Source: Cylindrospermopsis curvispora GIHE-G1
GTDB lineage: Bacteria; Cyanobacteriota; Cyanobacteriia; Cyanobacteriales; Nostocaceae
Reading direction: 5' to 3'
Length of the DNA stretch: 64,000 nucleotides
NCBI RefSeq assembly: GCF_014489415.1
Contig: NZ_CP060822.1
Coordinates: 2,155,501-2,219,500, forward strand
Shown: positions 53,343 through 63,186 of the stretch, piece by piece
Numbering within the stretch: position 1 is the stretch's first letter
How the letters are laid out: each line of letters begins with the position of its first letter
The notes under the pieces: generated by a model
Databases searched by the model: none
The model's input: the letters and a program-made list of their open reading frames with translations, nothing else
Told to the model about the DNA's origin: nothing
Translations under genes and position numbers: made by a program

Positions 53343-56300
53343 AATCTTCTTTCAAACTCAATTACCCCACGAGTATCATCTGTGAAGTTACTAGACCCAC
53401 GAAGGCGTAAGTTGTCGTCTAGTCTATAGTTGAAACCCCATTGTAAAGGATCCTGAGTAGTAATAATTTTAATAGTTGAGAAAGAAAACTTGTCAAAGAT
53501 ATCCATACCAGCTTCCAAAGCCAATTCCACTGTTGAATTAGTTAAAGTTGAATTAATGAAACTGGAATTAGTTCTATTAGATTGTGGTTTCTGAGATAGA
53601 ACTGTAGGAAAAACCCGTAACTCACTTAATCCAATAGCATCGCGAATAAAATTAAACCCCATTTGTAAATAATTTGCCACAGCAGATCCAGCAATATTAA
53701 TCAAACCAAATGTGGTGTCACCACGCGTTTGGTTATCAACAAATTCACTCCCTAATCCCCCCAGCAAAGTAATAATTTCGGTTTGAGAGCGGGAGGGAAT
53801 ACTTTTCATTTCCAGATTATCATTCAACTGATCTGCATAACCCTTAACCCGTGCTTCTATCCGGATAGTTTCTAATTTGGATAATCCTGTAGAAATTTCC
53901 CTGGTTAGATCTGTAGTCTTGATCCCATCCAATACCTTGGCAAAAAGTTTCACATCTAATTCAGGTATACGGGGTCTGAATTCCCTAAAAGTGGCTGTGT
54001 GCTCATAGTTACGTATTAAATTAAATTGAGTGGTAAATAAATTTACTCCTCCCCTAAATAATCTAATACTTCCTGTAGGGATGAGATTATTTAATTCACC
54101 ATTAATATTTAACTTTCCCCTGGAAAGGAAATTGAATACAGGTGGACTGGCTATTTGCATCCCCTGCTCTAAGGTAATTTGCAGATCTTGAAATCTCATA
54201 GATCCACTATTATTTTGATTGGTAGGTTTTACCTGTTTAGTAGGAATAGGTAATAGGGGGGATAGGTTATTTTGATAGGGTGGACTACCAATTCCATCCT
54301 CAGTTTGGGATGAATTAGCAGTTTGAGATTCTGTGAGTAAAACTTGCCCATTTGATAATGCTATATCACCACCTATCAGTGGTTGTAATGCAGATCCAGT
54401 GATTACTAAATTACCACTGGCATTACCTTTGTACAATCCCTTGATATTTAGTAATAATTGTTCCAGCTTGACACTCAAAGGGTTATTGATTTGGATATTT
54501 TTACTAGTAAAAATGGGAATTTCTCCTGCAACTTCTATTTTACCTTTACTAAATAGTCCTTGGACATTATTCACCGATACTCTATCAAAGTCGAAGTCCG
54601 CTTGTCCGGAAACATCCGTAAGTTTATCCACTAAGTTTGGCACTAGAAATGTGGCATTTTTTAGAGAAGCAATACCTTTAACTATTGGTTTTCTTTGAGT
54701 TCCCCGAATGGCTAAATTTACTTCACCTTCACCATTTTCAAAAGATACTTGATCCGTAAACAAATTCAACAGTCCTAAACCCTCATTTTTCACCTTCATG
54801 TTTAGGATAATGTTGCTATTTGGTACCACGGATGCAAATGGTAATTTATAGGGAATATCCCCGTTAATCTCAACTGGTTCTCTACCAGAGGCCAAAATTT
54901 TACTGTCGAACCTTAAACGGCCATCAGTATAACTAAAACTTGCATTTGCCGACTCTATAGGCTTTTGATTAAGTTGTGCTTCTGTAATTGTTAATTCTCC
55001 TCTAGTTTGAGGATTAGCTAAACTACCGGCGATCGCTGCATCAACATTAATATTACCATTAATTCCCACTGGCAATTTGACAAATCTGTTTAATATTTTT
55101 GTGGAAAGATTGTTAACCGTTAATTTTCCCGACTGTGTTGCACCACCTATATTTCCAGTAAAGGATAGGAGCTGGTTTCTTTCTTGAATCCGCAGCGGTT
55201 GCAAGCTTAAGATCCCTCGCTCCAAATTGCCCTCTGCCAGAATTTTTTCCACTTTATAAAAGCGATCAGGTTCGGTTGGTCTACCCCAAGCAAAGTTTTC
55301 TCCTGCTAGTTTAAATTTTAGTGCTAGTCCAGTTCTTGCACTCATGTTCACATCAATATCACCGCCAAAAGTTCCTTTGATATCTTTCAAATCTGGAATA
55401 GGTTGAGAATTGGAGCGATTTTTATTTTCTGCTGCAATAATTTCATCAACCTTGTCAAGTTGTTGTATTCTTTCTCCTAAAGATGGATTTACTTTAGTCA
55501 GTGAGTTGATTTTCAAATCAGCTGCTACGCCATATTTTGGCAATCTGAAACCCCTTCCCAAATCTTGAAGTTCAAAGATTTGTGCCAGGGTGAGTAAATT
55601 TTCGATTTTGCTTTGACTGATACTGATTTTACTTTGTAATTCCGGTCCCTGGCGAGTTTGTTGCAAACTGCCATCAAATAGATAGCGACTTTCACCACTG
55701 ACAAATTCCCCATTTGTGATAGTAGTTCTCTTACCATTGGTGTTATAATCGAATTCTGTCTTAAACAGGTCTCCCTTAATTCTAGCTAGTTGGGGTTTAA
55801 TGATCTCAATATTTCCTCTGCTGGCTAAATTACTGTAATTTATCTGCAGGTTTCCAGTCAATAAGCCAGCTATACTTCCCTTACCTATAATTGGATTATC
55901 CGGTAAATTAAAGTTTAACTTTTCCAGGGGTAAGTTGTTAGCTTCAATAGCCAAGTTCTCCCGTGCCAAGTTTCCCTCAACTGACATTTGTTGCAACTTG
56001 ACTAAAAACCTACCCGATAGATTATTCATTTTGTTATTAGTCTTTAAGTTGGCAGTCAATCTATCTGTTTTGCCAGATAAATCCAAACTTAAATCTTGAC
56101 CTTGAACTAAGTTAATGTTGCCATCTAATAATGGTTCAAAGGAAAATTTCTCTACCTGTAAGTTTTTTAAACCTAGCCTACCTATAACATTAGGGGTAGT
56201 AATTTTACCAGTAATTTCGCCTTGAAAATCTGCCTTTCCTCTTACTTTTAAAGGAACGGAAAATGGCAATTGTTGAAAATCATAATCTTGGGCTTGCAAA

Positions 56301-58894
56301 CTAATTTTCAGTTCGCCAAATTCTGGCATTCCTGGTTGTTGAGCATTGGCCAAAATATAACCTTTGGCATGGAAGTTACTACCCCTAAGTTGGGCAATGT
56401 TTAATTGCTGACCACTCCAATATATACCAGCTGCTATGGGTGAGTTAATCCCTCCCCTAATTTGATTAAATTGTACCTCACCTGCTGCACGCACATCCGC
56501 CAATTTAGCTGACCCTAGAATACCAGCTAGTTGTAATTTTACACCAATTTCACCGGCCAGTTGTTTATTGATCCGATTTAATTTTATACCATAACCGCTG
56601 ACCATGGCTTGGTAAGAACCTTTACTAATTTTAATTCCAGAAGCAGTAATTTTTCCCCCGGCAATATTTATTCCTGCTACTCCATTTATTTGAATATTTT
56701 CCGGTTGCAAATTTTCTAGAGATCCAGCAATATTTAACTGACCTCCTAATCCTCCCTTTAATTCAGGTGGCATGGATGCTAATTTTTGTATGGGCAAGTT
56801 AGCAATTGCTACTTTAGCTTGATAATTGCCATCACTAACTCTGATTTTCTGGATGTGAATTCCACCATTATCAATTTGTAGTCTAGCTTGTCCACTAGCA
56901 TTTAAGGTTTTGAGATTTATATTTTCTGTGTCACCAACAATAGTTAATTTACCCCCTAAAGGATAATTAAGAATGGGTGGGGATTGCCTAAGTATTTTGG
57001 CAACCTGCAGATTCTCAGTGACCAGGTGGGCAGTAAATTTATTGTTATTTAGTTCTACACCAGAAAGCCCTATTCTACCACCCGCAATATTGATATTTAA
57101 CTGCTCTGGTTGAATATTAGTAATTTTTAAGTCGTCAGAAGTTCCCGACACAATTAACTTACCATTAAGCTCTGCGTCGGTTAGGTTAATATTGTCTAGG
57201 TTATTTTCTAGTTTGGTTTTCAATAGGCTTTCAAGATTTGCTAATCTGATATTGTTTGCTTGGGCGATCGCCTGCCACTTTTGACGATTATAATTTCCAT
57301 AAGCTCGGACTATATTGCCATTGATATTGACGGTGATATTAGGAAAATCAATGCTGTTATCGGGGTTAATAACTGTTTCTCCAGTTAGGGGATATGTAGC
57401 TTGTGGAGCTTGCCATTTTACCCAGGTCTGAAGATTGCTAGTTTTTCCTGATATATTGGCGGTGGCTGATAGTTTACCGATTTGAAAATCGGCATTATTT
57501 CTCTGACTATAAACTTGAGATAAGGCATCACCGTCTAGATTTTTGGCACTTAAATTCATGCTTACTTCCGGTATTTGACCTAGGGTAATTTTTCCAGCTC
57601 CAGTCAGTTCACCACCTAAACTAGATACCACTTGAATCTCTTTGAAATCTATCTGAGGTGTGCGGGTAGTTAGTTCAAATTTGCCGCTGACTTTCTCAAA
57701 ATCCAGGCGATCAATTTGGGCATTTTTAAGATTACTTACCTGACCCGAAAGCACGGGTTGAGAAATATCACCTAAAAATTGTAAATCGGCTTTTAATACA
57801 CCAGCTACGGGAACAGGTAACTTAATTTTTAATGTTTCTAGAGCTTGGGAAGCACTCACAGCATTGACAACTCCACTTAAATTAAACCCCCGTTTCCGGT
57901 CAATTGAACCTTTAGCCACCACAGGAATTTTGCCATAATTGCCCACCAAATTATCTATCTCAATTGCCGATCCCTGAAACTTGATATTCCCCTGGGTATT
58001 ATTAAAAGGTTGTGGTATTTTTCCTAATTGCCAATTTACCCCTTGTAAACTTGCATTGCCATATAATAAAACCGGATCTTCTGGTGTCAATTCGATTTTT
58101 ATGTCACTATTAATCTTGCCCGCTCTTACTTTTATATCTGCTGGAATTAAACGACTAATATCGGCTATATATAAATCTTTAGTTTTTACATTTACATTGC
58201 CCATAAGTGTTGGTTTAGTTTCCATATCCCCCGCTATAGAAATATCACCACCACTTTGATTCTTTCCAGTTAGGTCAAATTTAAATTTTTGATTGTTATC
58301 TAATAACTGAACCCTACCATACAGTCCCGCAAAAGTAATGGGAACTGATGAAGTAATGCTGCTCCCTAGTTTCTCCAACCCTTGATTTGGTATCAACACT
58401 AATCTAGCGTTGCGAATACTTAATTTGCTTAAATCAGTTTTAACGATTCCTGGTTCCCTAGGGGGAGCAATAGTGGTGGTAATCCACCGTTGCTGATTAT
58501 CCTGCTCAATATAGATATCCGGGTTGATTAATGTAACATCTAATTTGATTTGACGGTTAACTACCAAATTCCATGGGTTAAAACTTACATCTACTGCTTG
58601 GACAGTTATTCTATCGGAATCTGTGGTAGTTGGGGGAATACTAGAAGCAGCAAACCGCACTCCAGTTAGAGAAAATTCTTTCACTGGTCCGAGTAGCACG
58701 GGACGGTTTAAAGTTGAGGTTAGTCCATTTTGTGCTAGGGGTACTAGATCCCTGTGGATAAACCCCCTCAACCACCACATTCCACCCATTAATAGAACTA
58801 CCACAAACCCACCCAAGGCTATGCTACCACGGGTCAAAAACAGCCACCATAAGGTTTTACTGGAGTTGGCTGCTGTTCGACAATTTCTGGACAT
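53339..58894 (-). CDS. tamB: TamB-type translocation and assembly protein
   Basis: The start is set at ATG 58892-58894 (MSRNCRTAANSSKTLWWLF), giving 1851 residues; sixty further codons upstream belong to an RNA relic, not to TamB. One N-terminal membrane segment (about 16-42) anchors the protein. A very long beta-rich, repetitive region of AsmA/DUF490-like strands follows, and the C-terminal TamB domain (from about 1560) has IRLFRGGVNLFTTQFNLIRNYEHTATF, LLGGLGSEFVDN and a terminal FERRF. TamB-like proteins bridge the periplasm and are tied to outer-membrane protein assembly or lipid transport; the homologous plastid protein is TIC236. It follows acs on the same strand. The tamA/Omp85 partner is not here. 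Confidence 0.93.
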   Translation of the reverse strand: MSRNCRTAANSSKTLWWLFLTRGSIALGGFVVVLLMGGMWWLRGFIHRDLVPLAQNGLTSTLNRPVLLGPVKEFSLTGVRFAASSIPPTTTDSDRITVQAVDVSFNPWNLVVNRQIKLDVTLINPDIYIEQDNQQRWITTTIAPPREPGIVKTDLSKLSIRNARLVLIPNQGLEKLGSSITSSVPITFAGLYGRVQLLDNNQKFKFDLTGKNQSGGDISIAGDMETKPTLMGNVNVKTKDLYIADISRLIPADIKVRAGKINSDIKIELTPEDPVLLYGNASLQGVNWQLGKIPQPFNNTQGNIKFQGSAIEIDNLVGNYGKIPVVAKGSIDRKRGFNLSGVVNAVSASQALETLKIKLPVPVAGVLKADLQFLGDISQPVLSGQVSNLKNAQIDRLDFEKVSGKFELTTRTPQIDFKEIQVVSSLGGELTGAGKITLGQIPEVSMNLSAKNLDGDALSQVYSQRNNADFQIGKLSATANISGKTSNLQTWVKWQAPQATYPLTGETVINPDNSIDFPNITVNINGNIVRAYGNYNRQKWQAIAQANNIRLANLESLLKTKLENNLDNINLTDAELNGKLIVSGTSDDLKITNIQPEQLNINIAGGRIGLSGVELNNNKFTAHLVTENLQVAKILRQSPPILNYPLGGKLTIVGDTENINLKTLNASGQARLQIDNGGIHIQKIRVSDGNYQAKVAIANLPIQKLASMPPELKGGLGGQLNIAGSLENLQPENIQINGVAGINIAGGKITASGIKISKGSYQAMVSGYGIKLNRINKQLAGEIGVKLQLAGILGSAKLADVRAAGEVQFNQIRGGINSPIAAGIYWSGQQLNIAQLRGSNFHAKGYILANAQQPGMPEFGELKISLQAQDYDFQQLPFSVPLKVRGKADFQGEITGKITTPNVIGRLGLKNLQVEKFSFEPLLDGNINLVQGQDLSLDLSGKTDRLTANLKTNNKMNNLSGRFLVKLQQMSVEGNLARENLAIEANNLPLEKLNFNLPDNPIIGKGSIAGLLTGNLQINYSNLASRGNIEIIKPQLARIKGDLFKTEFDYNTNGKRTTITNGEFVSGESRYLFDGSLQQTRQGPELQSKISISQSKIENLLTLAQIFELQDLGRGFRLPKYGVAADLKINSLTKVNPSLGERIQQLDKVDEIIAAENKNRSNSQPIPDLKDIKGTFGGDIDVNMSARTGLALKFKLAGENFAWGRPTEPDRFYKVEKILAEGNLERGILSLQPLRIQERNQLLSFTGNIGGATQSGKLTVNNLSTKILNRFVKLPVGINGNINVDAAIAGSLANPQTRGELTITEAQLNQKPIESANASFSYTDGRLRFDSKILASGREPVEINGDIPYKLPFASVVPNSNIILNMKVKNEGLGLLNLFTDQVSFENGEGEVNLAIRGTQRKPIVKGIASLKNATFLVPNLVDKLTDVSGQADFDFDRVSVNNVQGLFSKGKIEVAGEIPIFTSKNIQINNPLSVKLEQLLLNIKGLYKGNASGNLVITGSALQPLIGGDIALSNGQVLLTESQTANSSQTEDGIGSPPYQNNLSPLLPIPTKQVKPTNQNNSGSMRFQDLQITLEQGMQIASPPVFNFLSRGKLNINGELNNLIPTGSIRLFRGGVNLFTTQFNLIRNYEHTATFREFRPRIPELDVKLFAKVLDGIKTTDLTREISTGLSKLETIRIEARVKGYADQLNDNLEMKSIPSRSQTEIITLLGGLGSEFVDNQTRGDTTFGLINIAGSAVANYLQMGFNFIRDAIGLSELRVFPTVLSQKPQSNRTNSSFINSTLTNSTVELALEAGMDIFDKFSFSTIKIITTQDPLQWGFNYRLDDNLRLRGSSNFTDDTRGVIEFERRF

Positions 58895-58934
58895 AGCTAG
58901 ACATTCCTTTATGTTTGGGTACTTTTTCAGGCAT
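58860..58934 (-). pseudogene. iscB 5' stub
   Basis: The first 15 codons (MPEKVPKHKGMSSYV) look like an IscB start joined to the omegaRNA-like region. They then run out of frame into the tamB 5' end and stop at codon 26. The tamB ATG lies inside codons 14-15 of the stub in another frame. Confidence 0.5.
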
Positions 58935-59295
58935 AACTGTAACCGTCTTTGCGATGAATAGGCTTTTCCATGTATTCGAGTTTGATGCCTATCCGCTTCT
59001 TTCCAGTGGAACGAAGTTTGACATAGTTTAATTTGGTCGGTTTGACCAGTCCTTAGTAATGTGTTCCTCGACAATGAAAAACAGGCTTGTCATGGTAGTT
59101 CAGAGGGCTTTCTAAGATGTCTCGCCTTTTGTTGAAGTTACCGACAGAGCTACAAACTGGAGTTAATTTGTAGGTGTCATGACCTGTCTTTCGTAGCCAA
59201 CCTTACCTGATGGTAGGTAACTCTTTTTTATGGCGGAGTCATGCACGCTCACCCCACCTACCCAGATTGTTAATATCTGGGTAGGTTTGGGTAGA
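58935..59295 (-). ncRNA. Orphan IscB omegaRNA (HEARO-like), nuclease missing
   Basis: On the minus strand this region reads with several stems: ACCTACCCAGAT/ATCTGGGTAGGT (59256-59267 with 59275-59286, 7-nt loop), TTACCT/AGGTAA (59203-59208 with 59215-59220), and a GACAA/TTGTC stem near 59060-59085. Between them are motifs GGTGAGCGTGCATGACTCCGCC-like (59231-59255) that I recall from cyanobacterial HEARO/IscB omegaRNAs. Right after it, an ATG at 58932-58934 opens MPEKVPKHKGMSSYV, like the start of IscB, but the next codons are unrelated and reach a stop within 25 codons; the body of iscB is absent. Guide sequence, if any, would come from about 59296-59320. Confidence 0.65.
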
Positions 59296-59490
59296 CATTA
59301 ATGAGCGGGTTTGTGGGAAGGATGGAGGGGAAGTGTTGGACATGATAGAATTATGAATCTTGAGTGAGAAATTCCTAGTCTATAGTTAGCACAATTTCTG
59401 GGAATCTAGGCAATATTTTGACTTTTAATTCCTAGATATTTTCCAGAAATCTATGCCATATCTATATGAAAATGAGGAAAATATCCCTTC
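59296..59490. other. Spacer between acs and the omegaRNA-like relic
   Basis: AT-rich spacer with no gene. It contains two partial repeats of a TTCCTAG/CTAGG motif with TTCTGGGAATCT near 59366-59455, possibly an acs terminator region. Confidence 0.4.
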
Positions 59491-61461
59491 CTAATTACCT
59501 TCTCGTAATTTATCCAACACGCTCCGATCCTCCAAAGTAGACGTGTCACCATATACCTCTTGACCTGCTGCTAAACTCCGTAGCAACCGACGCATGATTT
59601 TACCCGATCTAGTTTTTGGTAAAGCATCGGTAAATCTAATTTCACCGGGACGGGCGATCGCTCCTATTTCTTTAACTACGTGTTGTTTTAATTCTTTACT
59701 TAATTCTTCACTTCCTTTATGAGTTCCCTCTAAAGTAACGAAAGCCACAACTTCTTCACCTTTTAATTCGTCGGGTTTACCAACCACAGCAGCTTCAGCA
59801 ACAGCGGGATGGGAAACCAGAGCAGATTCAACTTCCATAGTCCCTAAACGGTGTCCAGAGACGTTGAGCACATCGTCCACGCGTCCCATCACCCAGAAAT
59901 AGCCATCTTCATCTTTTCTGGCACCATCACCAGCAAAATAAGTGTAATTGCCTTCTTTTGGGGGTATGTGTTCCCAATAGGTACGACGGAACCGATCGGG
60001 ATCACCATAAACGGTTCGCATCATTCCTGGCCAGGGATAGCGCACTGCTAAATAACCACCTTGGTTATCAGGGAGGGAATTACCTTCCAGGTCTACAATA
60101 TCGGCTATAATACCTGGGAAAGGACGGGTTGCAGATCCGGGTTTGGTTGGTATGGCTCCGGGTAGGGGTGTAATCATAATGCCACCGGTTTCCGTTTGCC
60201 ACCAAGTGTCCACAATCGGACAACGTTCACCACCAATTACCCTATAGTACCACATCCAGGCTTCGGGATTGATGGGCTCTCCCACAGTACCCAATAATCT
60301 CAGGGATGAAAGATTTCTGGCTTTTGGATGATGTTCTCCCATTTTTATAAATGCTCGGATGGCCGTGGGAGCGGTATAGAAAATAGTTACCCCATATTTT
60401 TCAATCACATCCCAAAAACAACCGGGATTAGAAGATCTGGGCGCACCTTCGTACATGACTGTAGTTGCCCCATTGGATAATGGTCCATATACTATATAAC
60501 TGTGACCCGTAATCCAACCCACATCAGCTGTGCACCAGTAGACATCTGTATCCTGAAGATCGAAAATCCATTTGGTGGTAATATGACTATATAGGTTATA
60601 GCCACCTGTGGTATGAACTACTCCTTTGGGTTTGCCAGTACTACCAGATGTGTAGAGCACAAATAACATGTCCTCACTATCCATGGGTTCAGCTGGACAA
60701 TCGGCGGAGACGTTCTTCCCTAAATCATGCCACCAGTGGTCGCGTCCCGGTTCCATTTGAGTTTGTTGTCCCGTACGTTTGACCACTAACACATCCGTCA
60801 CACTGGGGACAGAATTATTGTTTAGGGCTAAATCTACTTGTTCCTTAAGAGCTACAATTGTGTCCTTACGCCAACCTCCATCAGCCGTAACCACTACCTT
60901 TGCTTGTGCATCATTCAATCGATCGCGCAGTGCCTCAGCACTAAATCCACCAAACACAACACTATGAGGTGCACCAATCCTGGCACAGGCTAACATGGCA
61001 ATGGCTGCTTCTGGTATCATAGGCATATAAATACCCACCAGATCTCCCTTTTGCACTCCTAATTGTTTCAGAACATTAGCAAACTGACAAACTTCCCGAT
61101 GAAGTTGGGCGTATGTCAGAGTGCGACTATCCCCCGGTTCACCTTCCCAAATAAGAGCTGCCTTATTTTTACGCCAAGTTGTCAGGTGACGGTCAAGACA
61201 GTTATAAGATATATTAGTCTTGCCATTAACAAACCACTTAGCAAAGGGAGGTTGCCAATCTAAGACAGCATCCCATTTAGTGAACCAATGTAACTCTTTT
61301 TCTGCCAAATCCGCCCAAAACAGTTCAGGATTTGCCCTGGCAGCATCATATAGAAGTTGGTACTCTTCTAGACTTTTAATATTAGCCTGTTGGGAGAAAT
61401 TACTGGTGGGGTGGAAGAGACGTTTTTCTTGTAGTATGGATTCTATAGTTGTTTGAGACAT
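59491..61461 (-). CDS. acs: Acetyl-CoA synthetase
   Basis: The 656-residue AMP-forming ligase makes acetyl-CoA from acetate, ATP and CoA. The sequence has [19 protein letters not shown] (P-loop-like motif), [33 protein letters not shown] (A5 motif) and the hinge [24 protein letters not shown]. The C-terminal [14 protein letters not shown] motif holds the catalytic lysine that is regulated by acetylation in other bacteria. Length is typical of Acs. Start ATG 61459-61461. It lies upstream of tamB on the same strand with about 400 nt between, most of which is the omegaRNA-like relic. Confidence 0.96.
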   Translation of the reverse strand: MSQTTIESILQEKRLFHPTSNFSQQANIKSLEEYQLLYDAARANPELFWADLAEKELHWFTKWDAVLDWQPPFAKWFVNGKTNISYNCLDRHLTTWRKNKAALIWEGEPGDSRTLTYAQLHREVCQFANVLKQLGVQKGDLVGIYMPMIPEAAIAMLACARIGAPHSVVFGGFSAEALRDRLNDAQAKVVVTADGGWRKDTIVALKEQVDLALNNNSVPSVTDVLVVKRTGQQTQMEPGRDHWWHDLGKNVSADCPAEPMDSEDMLFVLYTSGSTGKPKGVVHTTGGYNLYSHITTKWIFDLQDTDVYWCTADVGWITGHSYIVYGPLSNGATTVMYEGAPRSSNPGCFWDVIEKYGVTIFYTAPTAIRAFIKMGEHHPKARNLSSLRLLGTVGEPINPEAWMWYYRVIGGERCPIVDTWWQTETGGIMITPLPGAIPTKPGSATRPFPGIIADIVDLEGNSLPDNQGGYLAVRYPWPGMMRTVYGDPDRFRRTYWEHIPPKEGNYTYFAGDGARKDEDGYFWVMGRVDDVLNVSGHRLGTMEVESALVSHPAVAEAAVVGKPDELKGEEVVAFVTLEGTHKGSEELSKELKQHVVKEIGAIARPGEIRFTDALPKTRSGKIMRRLLRSLAAGQEVYGDTSTLEDRSVLDKLREGN

Positions 61462-61818
61462 AATTGCTTGTCAAAATGGGTGTGACCAAGACCTATATAT
61501 AACAAATTCTCGCCAAACAGTATTGATTGTTAAAAAACTTAGTGTTCATGGGTAGACTAGGTCATCCGGTAGACTGTAAATAATTATTAAGAGATGATGG
61601 AATAGCCAAAGTATAGTATACTTGGCTCAAGATGGATTTTGCACCGGACAAAAGCCCCGGGTCGTTAAAAGACATCAGTTCAAAAAATTTTTTAAACCAA
61701 AACTTTAACAAGAAGGAAACGGAAATACATAAAGAACAATATGAACCATATATCCAGATATTATGAGGTTGATTGAGAACAGTTTAGTAGAGTTAATTAC
61801 TCAAAAGTAGGGCCTAGT
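61462..61818. other. Intergenic region with a near-perfect palindrome
   Basis: This 357-nt spacer between divergent acs and the next plus-strand gene has no coding frame I can support. At 61605-61626 GCCAAAGTATA and TATACTTGGC form an interrupted palindrome around one base with one bulged A. It could be an operator or a small hairpin. Confidence 0.5.
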
Positions 61819-62511
61819 TTGCAAGCAAAAGATATCAAGGAGCAACTAAAGTCATTGAGTCAGACAGCCATGACGATAGATCCCCAATTAGCCAAAAGAC
61901 TAGATGAGGTCAATCGTTGGGTAAAATGTATTCGTCCCGGTTCCCTAACAGCCAAACCCTATGTGCTGGCATTTCTCCTGGAAGTAATTACAGACTCAAG
62001 AATTTGGCTAGTAATTCAATCAACATCGGACCCAGGGGCCAAAAAAGCAAAATTTGAGCAGATGACCGCTAATGAAAGGTATTGGTATGGTTATTTGTTC
62101 CCTAGATGGATTAACTCAAGTGATACCAAATTTTACATTTGGAAGAAAAAAATTATGGCGGGGGAATTTAATCAGTTGGATAATGATATTATTAGACTAA
62201 TGGCCCAAGAGATAGAACGTCGGGAGGGTCAGGTTTGGCAACGCTATATTGCTGATCTTTCCATGGCTACAGACCTAATAGTGAGTAACCATCAACATAA
62301 ACCACTTTGTATCCAAGTTACCAGCGTCAGTAAAGAGTTACATGCGAAAAAATATGACAAGTGGCAACACGCCTTGCAAATTTGGGAAATAGAGAGAGGA
62401 TTGTTTCTAAGTTATGATCCTGCTAACAATGACTTTATTCGTCAGTCAGTAAATGTGGTGCTGTATAACAGTGATCATCTTTCTCAGGGTAAATACTTGA
62501 AATTTTCCTGA
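61819..62511 (+). CDS. Hypothetical protein with nuclease-like C-terminus
   Basis: Opens with TTG at 61819 (no ATG start fits without losing conserved-looking sequence; ATG 61870 would cut 17 residues). The 230-residue protein has a helical N-terminal part and a C-terminal region ATDLIVSNHQHKPLCIQVTSVSKE (about 150-173). Asp152 followed by Gln166-Val-Thr168 resembles the strand pair of PD-(D/E)XK nucleases, but lacks the Lys, as in the restriction enzyme of this window. Alternatively a derelict of that fold. It is followed 63 nt later by another unknown gene on the same strand. Function unknown. Confidence 0.6.
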   Translation: MQAKDIKEQLKSLSQTAMTIDPQLAKRLDEVNRWVKCIRPGSLTAKPYVLAFLLEVITDSRIWLVIQSTSDPGAKKAKFEQMTANERYWYGYLFPRWINSSDTKFYIWKKKIMAGEFNQLDNDIIRLMAQEIERREGQVWQRYIADLSMATDLIVSNHQHKPLCIQVTSVSKELHAKKYDKWQHALQIWEIERGLFLSYDPANNDFIRQSVNVVLYNSDHLSQGKYLKFS

Positions 62512-62574
62512 TAGTGGATTTTTGATGTCCGTTGCCCAAATTGTCTAAAATGTTACCAGATCACAACAGCATTT

Positions 62575-63009
62575 ATGCTCAATCAAAAAGAAATGAACAG
62601 CATTACTCAAGTGGATGAATTGGCTGAGATTTTAACAGCGGCCCGCAGAATGCAGCAAGAGTGGTTAGAGTATGGAGTAAATTATGTACATCTTTACGTA
62701 GAAGATGTGGAGGGGGATTGGTTAGAGAAGTGGGGTGGAAATGAAGAGGTAGTAGAAAATCTGTTATTGGATCAGATCAAGGAATTTTTGGTAAGCAACG
62801 ATGACATCGCGGTAAAAATTAGGCATAGTTTGCGGGATAGGCCACTTTTTGAATTGGCAGTAGATTTAGCAGCATATTTGGGGGTTGATTCAGGGGAGCG
62901 AAAAGTGTCTGTACTGATGGATATTTTAAGTAATTACCTAGATTTGTGTGATCTGGATTTAATTGATTTAGCCAGTAGATTAATGGTTGATGTTTTCCCG
63001 ATTTATTAG
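62575..63009 (+). CDS. Hypothetical acidic 144-residue protein
   Basis: Start ATG 62575 (a second ATG at codon 7, MNSITQVDELAEIL, is equally plausible; no clear ribosome site precedes either). Soluble, acidic and helical, with patches LTAARRMQQEWLEYGVNYVHLYVEDVEGDWLEKW and a C-terminal LYDL-like acidic stretch (NYLDLCDLDLIDLASRLM). I recognise no domain. It lies on the same strand as the nuclease-like gene upstream and may be its small partner; that is inference only. Confidence 0.6.
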   Translation: MLNQKEMNSITQVDELAEILTAARRMQQEWLEYGVNYVHLYVEDVEGDWLEKWGGNEEVVENLLLDQIKEFLVSNDDIAVKIRHSLRDRPLFELAVDLAAYLGVDSGERKVSVLMDILSNYLDLCDLDLIDLASRLMVDVFPIY

Positions 63010-63186
63010 GAGAGTTCCCTCAGTCACAGTCAACTTACTAAGTAAGCTTGCGAGCGTTAGTTCCCGAATCGGTTAAAATCATGGTACACTGGTTGGTAAC
63101 TTTGGGGAAAAACGGCTAAACACCGGGAAATTTTCCGTATTCCACAGTTGCTGTTATTTTAAATCCTTCCTGACTGAAAAATTGCA

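Noticed and set aside
58895-59074. Extension of tamB by 60 codons (MSRNTLLRTGQTDQIKL...)
   Set aside because: The extra codons fall in the structured omegaRNA-like region, have no resemblance to TamB, and the inner ATG at 58894 leads directly into the normal membrane anchor.
58935-59220. Minus-strand protein remnant ending ...HRKDGYSYA
   Set aside because: The frame is interrupted by stops and the region has RNA-like stems; an RNA explanation accounts better for the whole stretch and the IscB-like start that follows.
63010-63186. yybP-ykoY manganese riboswitch upstream of terC
   Set aside because: TerC genes often have one, and GGTAACTTTGGGGA looked suggestive, but the GGGGAGTA-type core and matching partner elements are not present.
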